Source of the DNA: Adiantum capillus-veneris
Lineage: Eukaryota; Streptophyta; Polypodiopsida; Polypodiales; Pteridaceae
DNA length: 64,000 nucleotides
Reading direction: 5' to 3'
NCBI GenBank assembly: GCA_014529385.2
Contig: CM043963.1
Location: 77,737,412-77,801,411, forward strand
The notes beneath the pieces were generated by a model that worked only from the letters and a program-made list of their open reading frames with translations, ran no database searches and had not been told where the DNA came from. The translations under genes and the position numbers were made by a program. Below, one piece after another: positions 28,201 to 40,126 of the stretch (its first letter is position 1; each line of letters opens with the position of its first letter).

Positions 28201-30520
28201 GTTCCAAAGGGATATGCAATAGATATTTGGTCCGTACCTTATTGATTTTATGTGCATTTTTAAGGATTATTGCTCCATTTTTTTGGATAAATCAAAGCAT
28301 TTGCATCTTTTTTAAAAAAAATGCAACAAAACAGATTGAGCCCTTATGCGATGAAATGTGTGTTTGCACGGTGGCAAAAAAAAATGTTGTTGGAATACAT
28401 CATCTCTAAAGATGGTATTGTGGCAGATCCCAACAAGATTATTTAGGCACTCCCACCTATTTAACCAAAGGGTACTCTGAGTTTTCTTGGTGAGGTTAGA
28501 TGGCATGGCTGACATTTGCGATTTTTGGCGCATATTACGATGCGACTGAATGTGATGGCACATGTGGATAAGAAGGAATTTAAGTGCACTCCAGAATGCA
28601 ATCTAGATTTTTGACATGTTAAATTGATGCTAACAAGAGTACTATCTCTTTTACCTTTGGATTGGGGTAAGGATTTTCATGTCTTTGTGGATTCACGTCG
28701 TATCGCAATTGGAAGTGTACCGATGAAAGAGACACTTAAACGGCTGGTTTAGACCTCTGTATTATGCCAGTAGGAGACTTTTTGAAATGAAGAAGAATTA
28801 TTCAGTGATGAAGAGAGAATTTTTGGGTATGTTGTACTCGGTGAAGAAGTTCATACACTATTTACTTGACAAATTGTTTTACTTTCATGTCGATCATTCC
28901 ACACTGCTATTTTTGGTCCGACAACAAAATTCGGTTGGGAGATTGGTGAGATAGATGATTCAAGAATTTTATTTTGAGGTGGTCCATTGTATTGGTGTCC
29001 CACATGTGGTAGCAAACTATTTGTCTCCATTGGATACAGGAGAAGCATCCATTGGTGTTGAGGATGAGTTGTTGGATACACACTTGTTTAGAGAAGAAAC
29101 TGATGTGAAAGTTTCTCCATTTCTGGAACCTCCTTTGTGGACTTGGTATGAGGAGATGATGATTTTTCTATAGGAAGGAGTTATGGAAATCAATTTGATG
29201 GTTGCCTAGTGAAAGAGAATAGCAGTAAAGAGTCACAAGTTCAAAAACTTATTGGGTTAGCTCTATTATCGTGATTTGTGGGGTATGTTGCTTTGATGTG
29301 TTCCTGGACCTGAACAGCGAGCAATTCTTGAAGAAGCTCATAAAGGTATTTATGGGGAACATTTTTCTAGATCGCTCTTTGATAGTAGGGAAAATGTTTC
29401 AAGCAAGATTGTAGTGCTGATAGTTTATGTGGATGCAATGAGATTTGAAACTCAGTGCAATATCTGCCAGCAGATTGGGCACTTGGTTATTACCAAGGAT
29501 TGATTACTATTGAATCCAATCCTTCCACTCAAACTATTTTAGAAATGGGGCCTTGACTTTATAGGTCCAATCAAATCAGCAATAAAACGATGGTTATGCA
29601 GATATATCTTTATTTATATGGATTACTATACAAAATGGATCAAAGTGTGGGTATTTAAAGAAGATAATGCAGCTTTAGTTACTAAATGCCCATGTGGAGA
29701 TGTGTTTCCACGATTTGGGTTACCTATGGAGTTAGTCAATATTGGGGTAGACATTTCTTTAATAAGATAATAAGGGAACTATTGCGTACTTTCCTTATCC
29801 TACATAAGAAGAGTACTCCTTATTATCTCCAAGCAAATGTTCTGGATGAAAGCAGTAAGGTCATTATGCAGATGACCAAGTTAGTGGCTGTGGAATGTGA
29901 TGATTGTGATCTTAAACTTCCTCAATACTATGGGCCTATCGCACCTCTTATAAAGTGTCTACTAGGTTTATTCCATTCAACTAGCATTCGGAATAGAGGC
30001 CATTTTGCCATTGGAATTTGTTGTACCCAATATGTAGATTGTGGTGATAGAGAAATTCTTATCTGAAAAATGAATGGTCTATTGTATCGAACAATTTCTC
30101 CAAAAGGAAGTGGATTGTTATAGCAATTTTATGTTGATGCAAGAATTTCAAACCAAGAAGAAGAAACAAGGCAACCGTGGAATGTGGTTTAAGATATTCA
30201 AACCAGGAGACTTGGTGCTCATGTTTAATTCACAGCAAGGGAAGCATAAACAAAATCTTAAGTTGTTGTGGGTAGGCCCATACCATGTTCACAAAAGTGT
30301 CGTTGCCAATGCATTATTTTTGTGTAATCTGGATGCCACTTTGATTCCAAGTCTAGTGAATGGGTTTAAATTGCGGCATCACATTGAAATGGTTCCCTAT
30401 AATCATGAGGCAAAGATCACAGTGACATATCCAATTGTCACTGTAGTTATATCATTAGGAACAGAATGGGGTTTAGGAGGGCCTCTTTATTTGGGAGTTT
30501 ACAGGGGGTCAAACCTCTAG
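25240..30520 (+). mobile_element. Degenerate Ty3/gypsy retrotransposon remnant
   Basis: Plus-strand pieces appear in gypsy order with many stops and frame changes. Gag-like sequence at 25310-25920 includes YYFKTLSDIVVTFLKRFH. Protease-like sequence lies at about 26900-27300. Reverse transcriptase at 27780-28640 includes VKEKLDRLLKVRFIIPID and SSIVVAPKKNKKLQINVDY. The end of RNase H at about 28955-29050 reads EVVHCIGVPHVVANYLS. Integrase runs from about 29280 to 30300 (PEQRAILEEAHKGIYGEHF, KWGLDFIGPI, STPYYLQANVLDES), with the C-terminal FKIFKPGDLVLMFN. Catalytic residues are partly lost. No LTR pair was found. The many lesions indicate an old copy. Confidence 0.75.
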
Positions 30521-30848
30521 TATCAAGAAAGCAATCAAAGGAAAACTTTTGAATTCAAACGGACAAAACTGCTAGTTTATTTGAATTCAAATTTTCCCCA
30601 TAAATGAAATTTAAAATTCAGCAAGCAAAACCATATCATGTAACATATCTACGGAAAGAGTTTGGTGTGTAGATTACAAATCTATAATATCTGCTCAAAT
30701 TGGAGATCATATGTAGGAGTCGTGGAAGTCCAAAAATCATAAATTTTTCCACCCCCTTTTTTGGGCAAAAAGTGAATCCTTTGACCACTCTTATACCGCT
30801 CTTACACAACCACCATTATTGCACACATGGTGTGCATCTATTTGTCAA
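30521..30848. other. Non-coding tail of the degenerate gypsy remnant
   Basis: AT-rich, no coding sequence seen; may include a decayed polypurine tract and LTR, which I cannot delimit. Confidence 0.35.
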
Positions 30849-31074
30849 AATGTTAATCACCTCCATAATCTCATGGCAAATAAAGAGGCCCTCATAGACC
30901 CCATCATCTTCCTAATGTGGGGAACAACTTTGAATGTAGACTCTATTCTTGAGGGGAATAGAGTCTGCATTCAAATGTTAATCACCTCCATAATCTCATG
31001 GCAAATAAAGAGGCCCTCCTAGACCCCATACTCTTCCTAATGTGGGGAACAACTTTAAATGCAAACTCTATTCA
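30849..31074. repeat. Tandem repeat, two units of 126 bp
   Basis: The sequence aatgttaatcacctccataa begins at about 30848 and again at 30974. Each unit continues through tctcatggcaaataaagagg and tcctaatgtggggaacaact with few differences. Confidence 0.85.
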
Positions 31075-31740
31075 AAGCATCATGAGATGGATACTAGAAT
31101 GAGCAGTGTAATTTTGACATGGCATGGTGGTTCATTAACGACCACACATGTGAAGTCAAAAAACAAGACATGGTCTACAATGTTCAACATACACAAGAGA
31201 TGCTATAAAAGTGTGGTGCTTGTTTTGGACTCACTTTTACATGCTGAGTACTTTTCTACATCTTGCATGAGAGATCTACGCTTTCTTGAGCACTTCTATT
31301 ACCTGCAACCTATTGCACAGTCCTTCTATGTTTTTTTGAAATTTTTCTAGCTCTCTACAGATACAGCATGGCACTAGCAGTATGGCCAACAAGCATGAAG
31401 ACTCTCACTCCTATCAATAACTAGATGATATAAGGCATGAAGATATGGATTTAATGCAGGCTTCTGTTAGAATACATTAGAATACACCCTCATTTGATGA
31501 TGTATGAAGGTGATTGGGGATGATATCTAAGCACATTAGAAAGGCAAGAAGACTGAAGTAAACAAGAATTTAAAAGAATATGAAGGAAGGAATATAGATA
31601 CTTTCTAAAGGATGGCTACCTATTAAAGCATCCAAAGTAAAATAATTGCAGACCACAAAGAGTTGTGTGTGATAAAGAGGCTCAAAAAAATTTATAAAGG
31701 AGAGAGTCTATGGGCTAGACATTGAGGTGTATTGGCCACC
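31075..31740. other. No gene recognised
   Basis: AT-rich stretch between two gypsy remnants. A 102-codon frame at 31042-31350 has no recognisable motif and is not supported as a gene. Confidence 0.35.
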
Positions 31741-32720
31741 TTTGTTGAATTGAAAGAAAGGTATTGATGGAAAGGCATGTATTTGTGGAAACTTGTGCTG
31801 CTTGTCAGATGTGTTCAAAGGTAAATCATTGTAATGGGTTACACCCTACCTACCCATTAGCCATGCATCACAAATGGGTAGTAGATCTTGTTACTATGCC
31901 TTTGGGATGTGGCAAATGCCTTACATTTGCAAGAAAGGACTTGTCCAACCAAGTAGAAGGTCATGCTTTGAGAGCAAAGAGCACCAAAGGCGGATGCAAG
32001 TCTCTCTTGGAAGATGTGAGTTTTTGCTATGTATGTGTTAGAGAAATAATTGCTGACAGGGGAGAACTGATGCTGATAAAGCAAGAGAGTTCTTCTCAAG
32101 GATGGGTATCAAGCTTTCTCTTACTAGAGCTTATAATCTTGAAGATAGTATCAAATTTGGAAGAAGACATCATCCTATCATTATAGATTTGGCTAAGGCA
32201 TGCAAGGGAAAGGTTTGTGGATGGCCAAGACTATTACCTTATTCCTTGTGGGTTGTTCGTACTAGAAATAGCTCAACCATTGGTTACATGCTTGCTAAAA
32301 TAATCTATGGTCAAAAGCCTAGAATGGAAATTGATGGAATGATTAGTGAAGACCTTCTTGCTTTGTGAATACAACAATTAGAAGAAGGCTTGAGGATATT
32401 GAGCTTGCAATTTCTCAATTGAAATATGCAAGGTTGAGGAATAAAGAAAGATCTGATAAAAGGCATAGGCTTAAAACAACATACATAAAGGAAGAAGATT
32501 GGGTTCTTATGTATAATAGTAGCCTTGACAACCAAAATATTGCAATGAGAAAGTTTACAAAAAGGTAGTTTGGTCTTTACATTGTTAAGCATGTGCATGG
32601 AAATGTAACTTACACATTAAGTGAGCTAGATGGAATTGAGATAAAGGTTCCACTTATAGGAAAAAGGATAAATCCATTCAAAAGAAGAGGGAGTACTAAT
32701 CCCTTTTATGCATAAGAGGA
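31741..32720 (+). pseudogene. Integrase and C-terminal fragment of a second gypsy-type remnant
   Basis: Plus-strand fragments in several frames: CAACQMCSK (zinc-binding HHCC end), MHHKWVVDLVTMPLG with the first catalytic Asp, EIIADRGEL with the second, then KLSLTRAYNLEDSIKFGRRH. After this come GWPRLLPYSLWVVRT, YGQKPRMEIDG and the C-terminal RLRNKERSDKRHRLK, KEEDWVLMYNSSLDNQ and VPLIGKRINPFKRR. The order is that of a plant gypsy integrase. The frame changes at about 32100 and 32365, and the segment upstream of integrase is absent. Confidence 0.7.
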
Positions 32721-34071
32721 AGAAATCGGCAATTTGGAAAGTGAGGAAGGAAATGAAGATGCAATCTCTAAACATGAAGACTGATATTGCAATATTGTTG
32801 TAGTGGCACATGAATGAGGAAGTGCAAGTTCACAAGGCGAGGATGTCAAGCCATGGAACACAAATAATGTGTAATTTTTGTAAAACTCACTTTCTATGCC
32901 TTTCATATCAATGGGAACAATTGCCATCATGTACATAGTGTGTTATGAATGGGAACAATTGTTGTCGTGTACATAACTTAACGGGGAGTTATGTACCTTG
33001 ATGTAGCGATGTAAGTGCTTTTATAATGTAAATAATCCCTAATATGATTTTAAGATGCTGATGCACCTAGTGCAATGTGGTCGAGCACTCGTCTCATCTA
33101 GAAAGCTTGATGTAGACAAAAATGTTTGGTCCATGCATGGTATACATGATTGTAGGAAATGTTTCTAGACTTCATGAAAAGAAACAAAATGATGAGCTTA
33201 TATGAACAAAAACCTATAATTTTAGGGTACTAATCAATCATACATAGAGGGTTCTTCTATGGTGATCTAGTGCAACACTTTCTTGCTTCCCTCCTATTTT
33301 TGAGCATGTGCGGCCCCTTATTAGGGTTTGATTTCCTTAAAAGGCAATTTAAAGTGTGTGTGTGTGTGTGTATGTGTGTGTAAGTCCATAATTTTCCATG
33401 GTTGTGTGTTAATGGTGAATCGAAGGAATACTCTTATGGTTTTTTGCTTGTCAAATTGGCACTCTACTTGTGTTGTTGGGTCCAAGGTTACCTAAATCAA
33501 TGACAGAGAATTGATTTTTATGTTGATCTTGTGTTCATTTGAGAATAAAGATTCCATGGATGGAGTGAACTCTCACAGCTAGAGGCCGTCTTCCCACTTG
33601 TCTCACAAACATCTTGACAACGTCTATAGAAGAGGAAGAATGTAGCATGCGACTTAAGAAGGAAAGTAGCAGAAAGTGAATGGCGTTGGAGGTCCTTCTA
33701 CTTTTGTCTGTAGAAAAAAATGGTAGCACGTAGCTCTTTGAGGACTGAGAGATCTTTTATGATGAGCTATAGTACGGGTGATAGCATTAAAAGATTTTTT
33801 TAAATAAAAATTTGGGGAAAAAGGAGGATTTTATAAGCAGTTTGTGTGCAAGTAACAGGATTTGTGCAAGCAATGGCACTAGATAGATTCACACCGTATA
33901 TCAAATCCACAAGCAATGAATCATATAGTAGAACTTTGAAAGGATTATTTCTTTTGGAATTCAGTGTTGAGCAAGGGAGCTTAAAGAGGATTGGGTAACG
34001 TGCTTGCAAAGAGCAAGGTGAGATAAGGAGGACTTTGTCCTCTATCGTGCTCTCTTGATAAAGGGCACTTC

Positions 34072-34111
<40 letters not shown>

Positions 34112-34600
34112 CCTTGGGGCTGCATTAATGGACGTGCAAAGCTGAATGTGTGGGATTATCTATGGTCAAGGGGTGGCTCCCCCATCAGCCAATGTATCTA
34201 GGATTTGTTGAAGTGTTCATGGCTCGTCAAAATCATGGCAAGGATATGTAATTTGTTGGGGTGGCTCCCCCATCAGCCAATGTATCTAGGATTTGTTGAA
34301 GTGGTCATGGCTCTTCAAAATCATGGCAAGGATATGTAATTTGTTGGATCTATTAATATAATCCACTCACCATTGTGAGTTTTGCATTAAAGAAAAAAGT
34401 CTTTATACAAATGCCTTCCTATTGTATAACGCTAGTTGTTTTCTGAACATGGTATTCTTTTGTGTATAAGTGTTATCTTCAATACAACAATGCACACATT
34501 CTTTTTTTTCCATACTCACAATTGTGAGTTGAGAATTTATATTAACCCAAAAATAGTATAAATTCCCTCAAGCACTACATGTGCCTTGAGGGGGCTAGGG
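32721..34600. other. Non-coding region, possibly decayed LTR sequence
   Basis: No gene recognised. It holds a short duplicated motif (tgggaacaattg at 32911 and 32950), a TG repeat near 33352-33381, a CT microsatellite at 34075-34109 and the 88-bp tandem repeat listed separately. The part up to about 33100 may be the 3' LTR of the preceding remnant. Confidence 0.4.
34172..34346. repeat. Tandem repeat, two units of 88 bp
   Basis: ggtggctcccccatcagcc starts at about 34172 and 34260. The units are nearly identical to the phrase atggcaaggatatgtaattt, so the duplication is fairly recent. Confidence 0.85.
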
Positions 34601-34639
34601 TTCCATCAGAGTCTTGTACACAGAGAGAAGCCTACCAGA

Positions 34640-36815
34640 TGTGTTACTCTTGCCTTCTTGAGTGTTCTAAACATCTCAATGCATGCATCCATCCTTCATC
34701 TTTGTCAGCTACCCCTCTTCTCACTCCTACCATGTGAATGATCTCCTTGCTTAACCACAAAATATGATCAAAGAGAGCTACCTCCAGCTTGCCCTCAAAG
34801 ACTCGAAGGTTCTTGGACTTCCATACTTGGTTGAGGTAGCAACATTTGATAATTTGATTGCATACCAAAATGGCCTGGCTTTGGATCCCACTCCCTCCCA
34901 AGATCAGGTCATTTGTAGAAAATATTATTTTCCAAGTCCTTCTAACCCACTTACACACCCTAGCGACTAGTCCCCCGCAAAGTAGGGGTCTTCTAAGGCT
35001 GACTTGCAACCTGAGAAAGTGCCAGAGCCAAACACTCTAGTTTGAACCTTAATCCTAGTGGGAAAAGCTCCCCATAGCACCTTCCAAATGAATACCTTTG
35101 TGTAGTCGGGTCCTTTGGTCTCCCAGATGGTAGTAACCTTTTTTTGCTAGCGTCCTTTTGGCCAATTTTTCTTCGAAATTCTATTGAGTGGGGCAAACCA
35201 ATCAGCTTTGTACACGAGAACTTTATATGTACTCCGAGACTTGGGAAGCGAGAACACTTTGTCTTTCGGCCAATTCTAGGCTCTCCAATCAGTTTCTGAT
35301 CTGCAAGCAGAAGGAAACAAGGATGCCAACACTTCCAAGAGTCTACTAATCAGAAGCCTTTCGTAAATACCTAATTTATGTTCCATCACCATGAGCTCCA
35401 CATCCTTCCAGCAAAAGCTTCTGTCATCCTAGAGACGTGAAAGCTTAGAGATTCCTTTGTTGTTCACCTGCCGTGCAACTTCCCTCCAAAAGGGGTCCAA
35501 GTAGCCCCTTCCAAGTTTGGAGATCCAAGGGGACCAATTGCGGGATGAATCCTTGAAGTATTTGAAGTTCTCTCCTCCTACGAGAGTAGAGGTTGCTTTA
35601 ATACACTTTCGTGCTAGTTCCCCTATGCAGCCACCAAGCTTGAGGGTTGGCCAACCCGGTGCTAGAATCTTGTCCAACACCAAATCCATATTCCATATGC
35701 CCCCTTTTGAGGCTATCTTTGCATTGTTAATCATATCCCATGCCATAATACCCCACTCATGTTTCCGTCTCGTCAAAGAAACCATCAGTTTGGCACATAA
35801 AGCTTCTGCATGCACCATTGGGTCAATGATCCTGATTACACCCTGGTTCTTAGGTCTTGCTACCCATTGCCCACCTCCCCCATTGATAAGGGGTTGTGGC
35901 TTTCATGTTACTTTTCCATAAAAATTGCTTGATAGGCTTCAGAATTCTTTCCAATTAGATTTTCTCATTTTTAGCAACGGTGATACAAATGATATGTACG
36001 GTATCATGAAAGCATTGATCACCGTGACTCTACTATGGAAGGGGAGGAGTACAAAATTCCATCTTCTCATTTTGTTGTTAACTTTGGTCAAGAGCCAGTC
36101 AACTCTCTATTTATCTATAATGTCCACCCCAAGTGGAGCACCCAGGTGCCTGAACACAGTGCCCTTACCTATAACCTCTCTAGACCGTTCCATGTGTCAA
36201 AGGTGTCACTTTCTGAGAGAGATATCAGTCTTGATTTCTCAATACTACTTCAATACAACAACGCACACAAGGCATTCCCAAGAAACATCATAGGTGAGTA
36301 TGTAGCTTGCCTTTTTTGGGGGCTGTATTTGCACTTTTGACTTGTACACATGCTCTCACACACTTCACACAAATATTTTCTAAGACTGGGTCTATTGAAA
36401 TGGGCTGCTTTTTTTGCAACAAAAAAAAATTGAGCAAACTAGGATATCTCTTTGATGCACAAAGGCACGAACACCCACAAAACACAAAGACTATTTATGT
36501 GAGAAATTAGTTTTAAATACGATTTGGCTTGACCTTGTTGATTCCAATTAATACCTCTACAATATTTCTATGAGGATCTCAAAAATGATATAGCACACAC
36601 ACTTGTTTATAGTTATAAGTTGGCAGGGCCCATTTGTCTTCTAGGGCCGCCCATTTCTTACGCTCACCCCCAACAAGAATGCTTGAAGGGTCTTGGCTAT
36701 CTTATTTGGAACACACCATATTAAAGTCTCTCATCAAGCAAAATTCCCCTTCTATTTGAATTTTTGAGGTCATTCCATAACATCAACCTGCCTTTGGAAT
36801 CATTAAGAGCATAAA
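34640..36815 (-). pseudogene. LINE (L1-type) remnant: endonuclease piece, end of reverse transcriptase, C-terminal domain
   Basis: Read on the minus strand from high to low coordinates. An endonuclease piece at about 36815-36600 has NDSKGRLMLWNDLKN and RDFNMV, then ILVGGERKKWAALEDKW. After a gap without recognisable sequence, the thumb region of reverse transcriptase at 36290-35900 has FRHLGAPLGVDI, KVNNKMRRWNFVLLPFHSR and VINAFMIPYISFVSPLL. The C-terminal part at 35920-34640 has GVIRIIDPMVHAEALCAKL, FIWKVLWGAFPTRIKVQTRV and CNQIIKCCYLNQVWKSKNLR. The catalytic reverse transcriptase core is missing, and there are several stops. The upstream endonuclease sequence continues at 39310, beyond a nested LTR element. 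Confidence 0.75.
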
Positions 36816-36991
36816 TATGAGACCTAGGAGACTGAGATGTTGGATCCACCGCCGTACCTCCCTATATGTATGCCGGCTCCTAGCCCTAGCCATAGTTCGG
36901 ATCCCCAGTCCACAGTGGTCTAATCCAAGCCCCTGGCTCAGGTACTTGACCCCCTAGGTCGAGCTTGCTCCTTAGGATCCTTGTCCTCACA
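36816..36991 (-). repeat. 3' LTR of the small LTR element
   Basis: Starts TGTGAGGACAAGG at 36991 on the minus strand and ends CATA at 36816. It aligns with 39133-39309 throughout. Confidence 0.85.
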
Positions 36992-37987
36992 TTACTCCCC
37001 CCTTGGAGAAGCATTTTCGTCCTCAAAAACAAGAGTGGTGATACACTAATGTGTTCCACGGTGGCGTCCCTCATGGAGCCAAGTGTTCATTTGACTGGAA
37101 CATGGTTCAGTGGGAGGTTCAGTGAAATAATCCTGATTTTTCACATTGTTGTCCCTTTGCAACCGTCTTGGTGTAATCAGCTCATATACAACATAGCATG
37201 TAGACTCCATTTAGAACTCACTTGAGTATGATAAACAATTTCTCGCATGCAAAGGCCTGGGAGCACTAATCTGAAAATTAGTAAAATGAAAGTAGTATTG
37301 CACATGTAACTTTGGGTGTTGCCTTTGCAATCCAAACCCCTTGGTTAAACTTTGCAAGAAAACAGTTCAACAACAGCTAGCCCTTGGCCACTGTCAATGA
37401 CCCCCCTTGTTTTCCCTTGGCATTACATTACTTCAAGAATTGACCATCAACACTTAATAAGTGATTTAGTAATCACGAGTTGGGTCGTACCCAAAAACTA
37501 TACTCATATAGACACTCTTATTGCTATACGAGATCCATGCAAATTCGAATTGTACTCACAAAACTGGATCTTTTCTAGATCCAAAAATCAGTAATCGTGG
37601 TTTGTTGTGAATAGTTGTGTTGTCATAAATGTTGGCTCTCATCTACACACCTTGGTAGAGATAGGCGTTTGTGAGTTTAAGACGTTCAAAAACTCAACTT
37701 GATCTTCACAATTAAAGTGTGCAGTGCAAAAATAATGCCCCAAAAATTGTTAATGGCAAGACTCTTGCTTGTCCATTATAATCAGTGGGTACTCAACTGA
37801 ATAGATTTGTTTGTTCTTCAAAGCAATCACTTAAGGATTACAAACAGATGTTGCTTAGCCATTCCTATGTGAGGTGGCAATAGACGGCGCTTAGCCCTTC
37901 CTGTTGGCTCTTAGCCCTTCCTAGTACCGTATTGACATAGAAAGATGTCAATAAAATCAGGCCTAGTTTCACCTTTCCCGCATAGAA

Positions 37988-38022
<35 letters not shown>

Positions 38023-38180
38023 CATGGCTGAGAAAAACTACTTATTCAAACATGTTTTATTCCCCTTCCATATGATCCAGTGCAGACCATGTCTGTGTCT
38101 TAGCTTATCCAATAAGCATACAATAGTGTACTTGTACCACGCCCTCATAGAGAGAGGTACCATAAGTCACATCTTGACTG
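36992..38180. other. Internal region of the small LTR element without recognisable gene
   Basis: Just next to the LTR the minus strand has a few codons (RTKMLLQGG) like the end of the related gypsy pol. The remainder has no recognisable product. A GA microsatellite lies at about 37990-38020. Confidence 0.4.
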
Positions 38181-38186
38181 ATTTAC

Positions 38187-38830
38187 CTGGTATGTAATGG
38201 TGACTGTATCAGGATGCATATGTATGGCACTTTTCCTGTGAATAAACATAAATTAAAAATGTTTTAAAATATCAATAAGTGAGCGCGTCCTTGACAGAGG
38301 AGCTAGTGTTGTAGCGGAAGCGTATGCAATGATGGGTGTTGTATGTCGATCGGACTAGTATGCCATGCACACAAAGAAAAAAAAAAAGAATAACCCTTGG
38401 CTTCAATGACAGTCTCAACCATGGGAGGCTTTGTTATATGTGTCTTGCATGATTACAATAGTATGGATACATTACAGTGCACTGTTGTGTAAACTGTGAG
38501 CTTATATTCACATAGTGCCAAAGATATGTGCCACTATTGTTGATCTAAAGTCAATCAATAATACCTTTGCACATAATAGAAGCCTTGCTTCACATGAAAT
38601 TTTGGCGAAGCACTTTGCTTTTCACAGTAGAGAGATCTTTTCCAAAATGAAAAGTAAAACATAGACAAAAACAAATATAACATGAAATTTACTAACCTTT
38701 TCGCCAACTTGTGCCGAGATTTCTGGTAGTTCACTTGAATCCGGCTCATAGGCATATGTACTGCTTGAGTGAGTTAGCATATATATCATATACACCCTCG
38801 TTGGATTTAAAAACCTGCAGACATCTTGGC
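38187..38830 (-). pseudogene. Exon-like segments inside the small LTR element, possible captured gene fragment
   Basis: On the minus strand two segments are bounded by consensus splice sites. One at about 38699-38814 follows tctgcag and ends GAAAAG before gttagt; it can read AYEPDSSELPEISAQVGEK. The other at 38187-38236 follows ttcacag and ends CCAG before gtaaat, and can read AIHMHPDTVTITYQ. A third, around 38565-38640, is less clear. I do not recognise the protein. Antisense, intron-containing fragments inside a non-autonomous LTR element fit gene capture; chance splice-like sequence is the alternative. Confidence 0.35.
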
Positions 38831-39124
38831 AAGTTTCCCTAAGTTCGTATGCTCCTAGCATATTCCAAACGTGGGAAGTCTTATATTTGCATGATACTTC
38901 TCTGTAGATCCACTTTAGATGCTACCATTGCTCATAGCACATTATGTATGCCTGTTGATGGGTCTTGCCATCATAATAATCAAATGAGTTGCAATGAAGA
39001 AGAAAATCGAGAAAGTATTTGCCAGATACCATTACTTGGTGGCAATAGATGCTCTACTTCCTGTGCCGAGGGCCTTGCCGGATTCAAAACTAACTTGGAA
39101 GCTTAAAATCACCAGACAAAGATC

Positions 39125-39132
39125 GATACCAA
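39125..39132 (-). promoter_or_regulatory. Primer binding site of the small LTR element
   Basis: Minus-strand TTGGTATC immediately after the 5' LTR, the core of an initiator-Met tRNA primer site; the next bases differ from the consensus. Confidence 0.6.
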
Positions 39133-39309
39133 TATGACACCTAGGAGACTGAGATGTTGGATCCACCACCCTACCTCCCTATATATAGGCCGGCTCCTAG
39201 CCCTAGCCATAATTTGGATCCCCAGTCCACACTGGTCCAGTTCGAGCCCCTGGCTCAAGCCCCTGACCCCGTAGGTCGAGCCTTGCTCCTTACGATTCTT
39301 GTCCTGACA
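39133..39309 (-). repeat. 5' LTR of the small LTR element
   Basis: Starts TGTCAGGACAAGA at 39309 on the minus strand, has CTATATATAGGG as TATA box near 39178-39189, and ends CATA at 39133, next to the primer site. Confidence 0.85.
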
Positions 39310-39800
39310 ATAAAAGTTCAGAATAGTGAGCAAGTTGTTATAAATCTTAATAGACACCACAAGAACCCTCCCAGACGGGTGTTGATACACTATTTTTTGC
39401 TCCAAATTTGTGTGGACTCCTATCATCACCCCACTAAAACCATCAAAATCAATGCCGTAAAAGAATCAAAGTTCACCAAGTTCTTGCTTTCTTAAAACTG
39501 ATGCATCAAGGTGGTGTTCCTGCAGATACCAACAAGCAATATCTGATCTCCTCTTCATGCATTACCAGAGCTTTCCTTGATTCTCTTCTGTTTTTATGCC
39601 CTTCATATTTCAGGATAGCATTTGAAGAAAGGGGTTCATGGGGAGAGGGAGACGAATCCCTTGACATCTAAAGTCTGCTTTCCCCCACCACACTAGTCTC
39701 AAGAGAATCCGAAGGCTCTTTAGGATCAATGGACTTCTTTTCCTAAAGCACTTCAAAGGGATTGCGAAGAGGGATGCCAACAGTCCCTCCTTTAGTGGTG
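39310..39800 (-). pseudogene. 5' part of the LINE (endonuclease N-terminal region)
   Basis: The minus strand reads SIKIYNNLLTILNFY up to the insertion point and continues as ALNDSKG at 36810, the strand before the endonuclease GDFN motif. Upstream phrases (SFTALILMVLVGWW) are loosely like the start of LINE endonuclease domains. Stops are frequent. The 5' limit is unclear. Confidence 0.5.
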
Positions 39801-39817
39801 GGGGGGAAGGATGATTT

Positions 39818-40070
39818 TCCCTCGGGGGGGTGCACTATGTAATCATGATAATGTATAACATGAGTTCAAAATGAGGGGTTTTAAAATGCAAAAATTCTAG
39901 GCAATTTAATAGAGATGCATTAAAATAGGGGGTTTTATATTCAATTTTGAAAAAAAATCCTAAAATAAGGGGTCATTTTATTCATTGATACATGTTAAAA
40001 GAGGGGTTTTTTTAATACCCTGTGACTGCACGTTATATAGGGGGGTACTAAACGGTGAACCCCCCGAGGA
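39818..40070. mobile_element. Possible MITE with C/G-rich terminal inverted repeats
   Basis: The left end CCCTCGGGGGGGTGCAC (39819 on) is an imperfect inverted match of the right end GTGAACCCCCCGAGG (40055-40069). Between them is AT-rich sequence with four repeats of a GGGGTTTT-type phrase and no coding potential. Length is about 250 bp. No family is recognised and target duplications are not clear. Confidence 0.4.
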
Positions 40071-40090
40071 TTTTCCATAAATCCTCGGGG
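40065..40090. repeat. Perfect 10-bp inverted repeat at the right end of the MITE candidate
   Basis: CCGAGGATTT, five-base loop, AAATCCTCGG. It lies between the MITE candidate and the breakpoint of the gypsy tandem at 40127. Confidence 0.85.
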
Positions 40091-40126
40091 TATGCAGAAG
40101 TCATTGTACGCAGAATCCGAGGGGTT

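Larger units (their letters stand above)
36816..39309 (-). mobile_element. Small LTR retrotransposon (176-bp LTRs) inserted in the LINE, 5-bp target duplication
   Basis: Short direct repeats at 36816-36991 and 39133-39309 flank 2.1 kb. The element is bounded by ATAAA on both sides (36811-36815 and 39310-39314), and removing it restores the LINE phrase LNFY-ALNDSKG. On the minus strand the 5' LTR is followed by TTGGTATCGATC, close to the initiator-Met primer site TGGTATCAGAGC, and the 3' LTR is preceded by the purine run AAGGGGGGAGTAA. The same LTR and polypurine style occurs at 51473-51563 and 61962-62126 in the older gypsy element, so this is likely a non-autonomous derivative of that family. 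No pol is present. Confidence 0.85.

Noticed and set aside
31042-31350. 102-codon plus-strand frame
   Set aside because: It begins in a tandem repeat, lacks any motif and lies between decayed retroelements.
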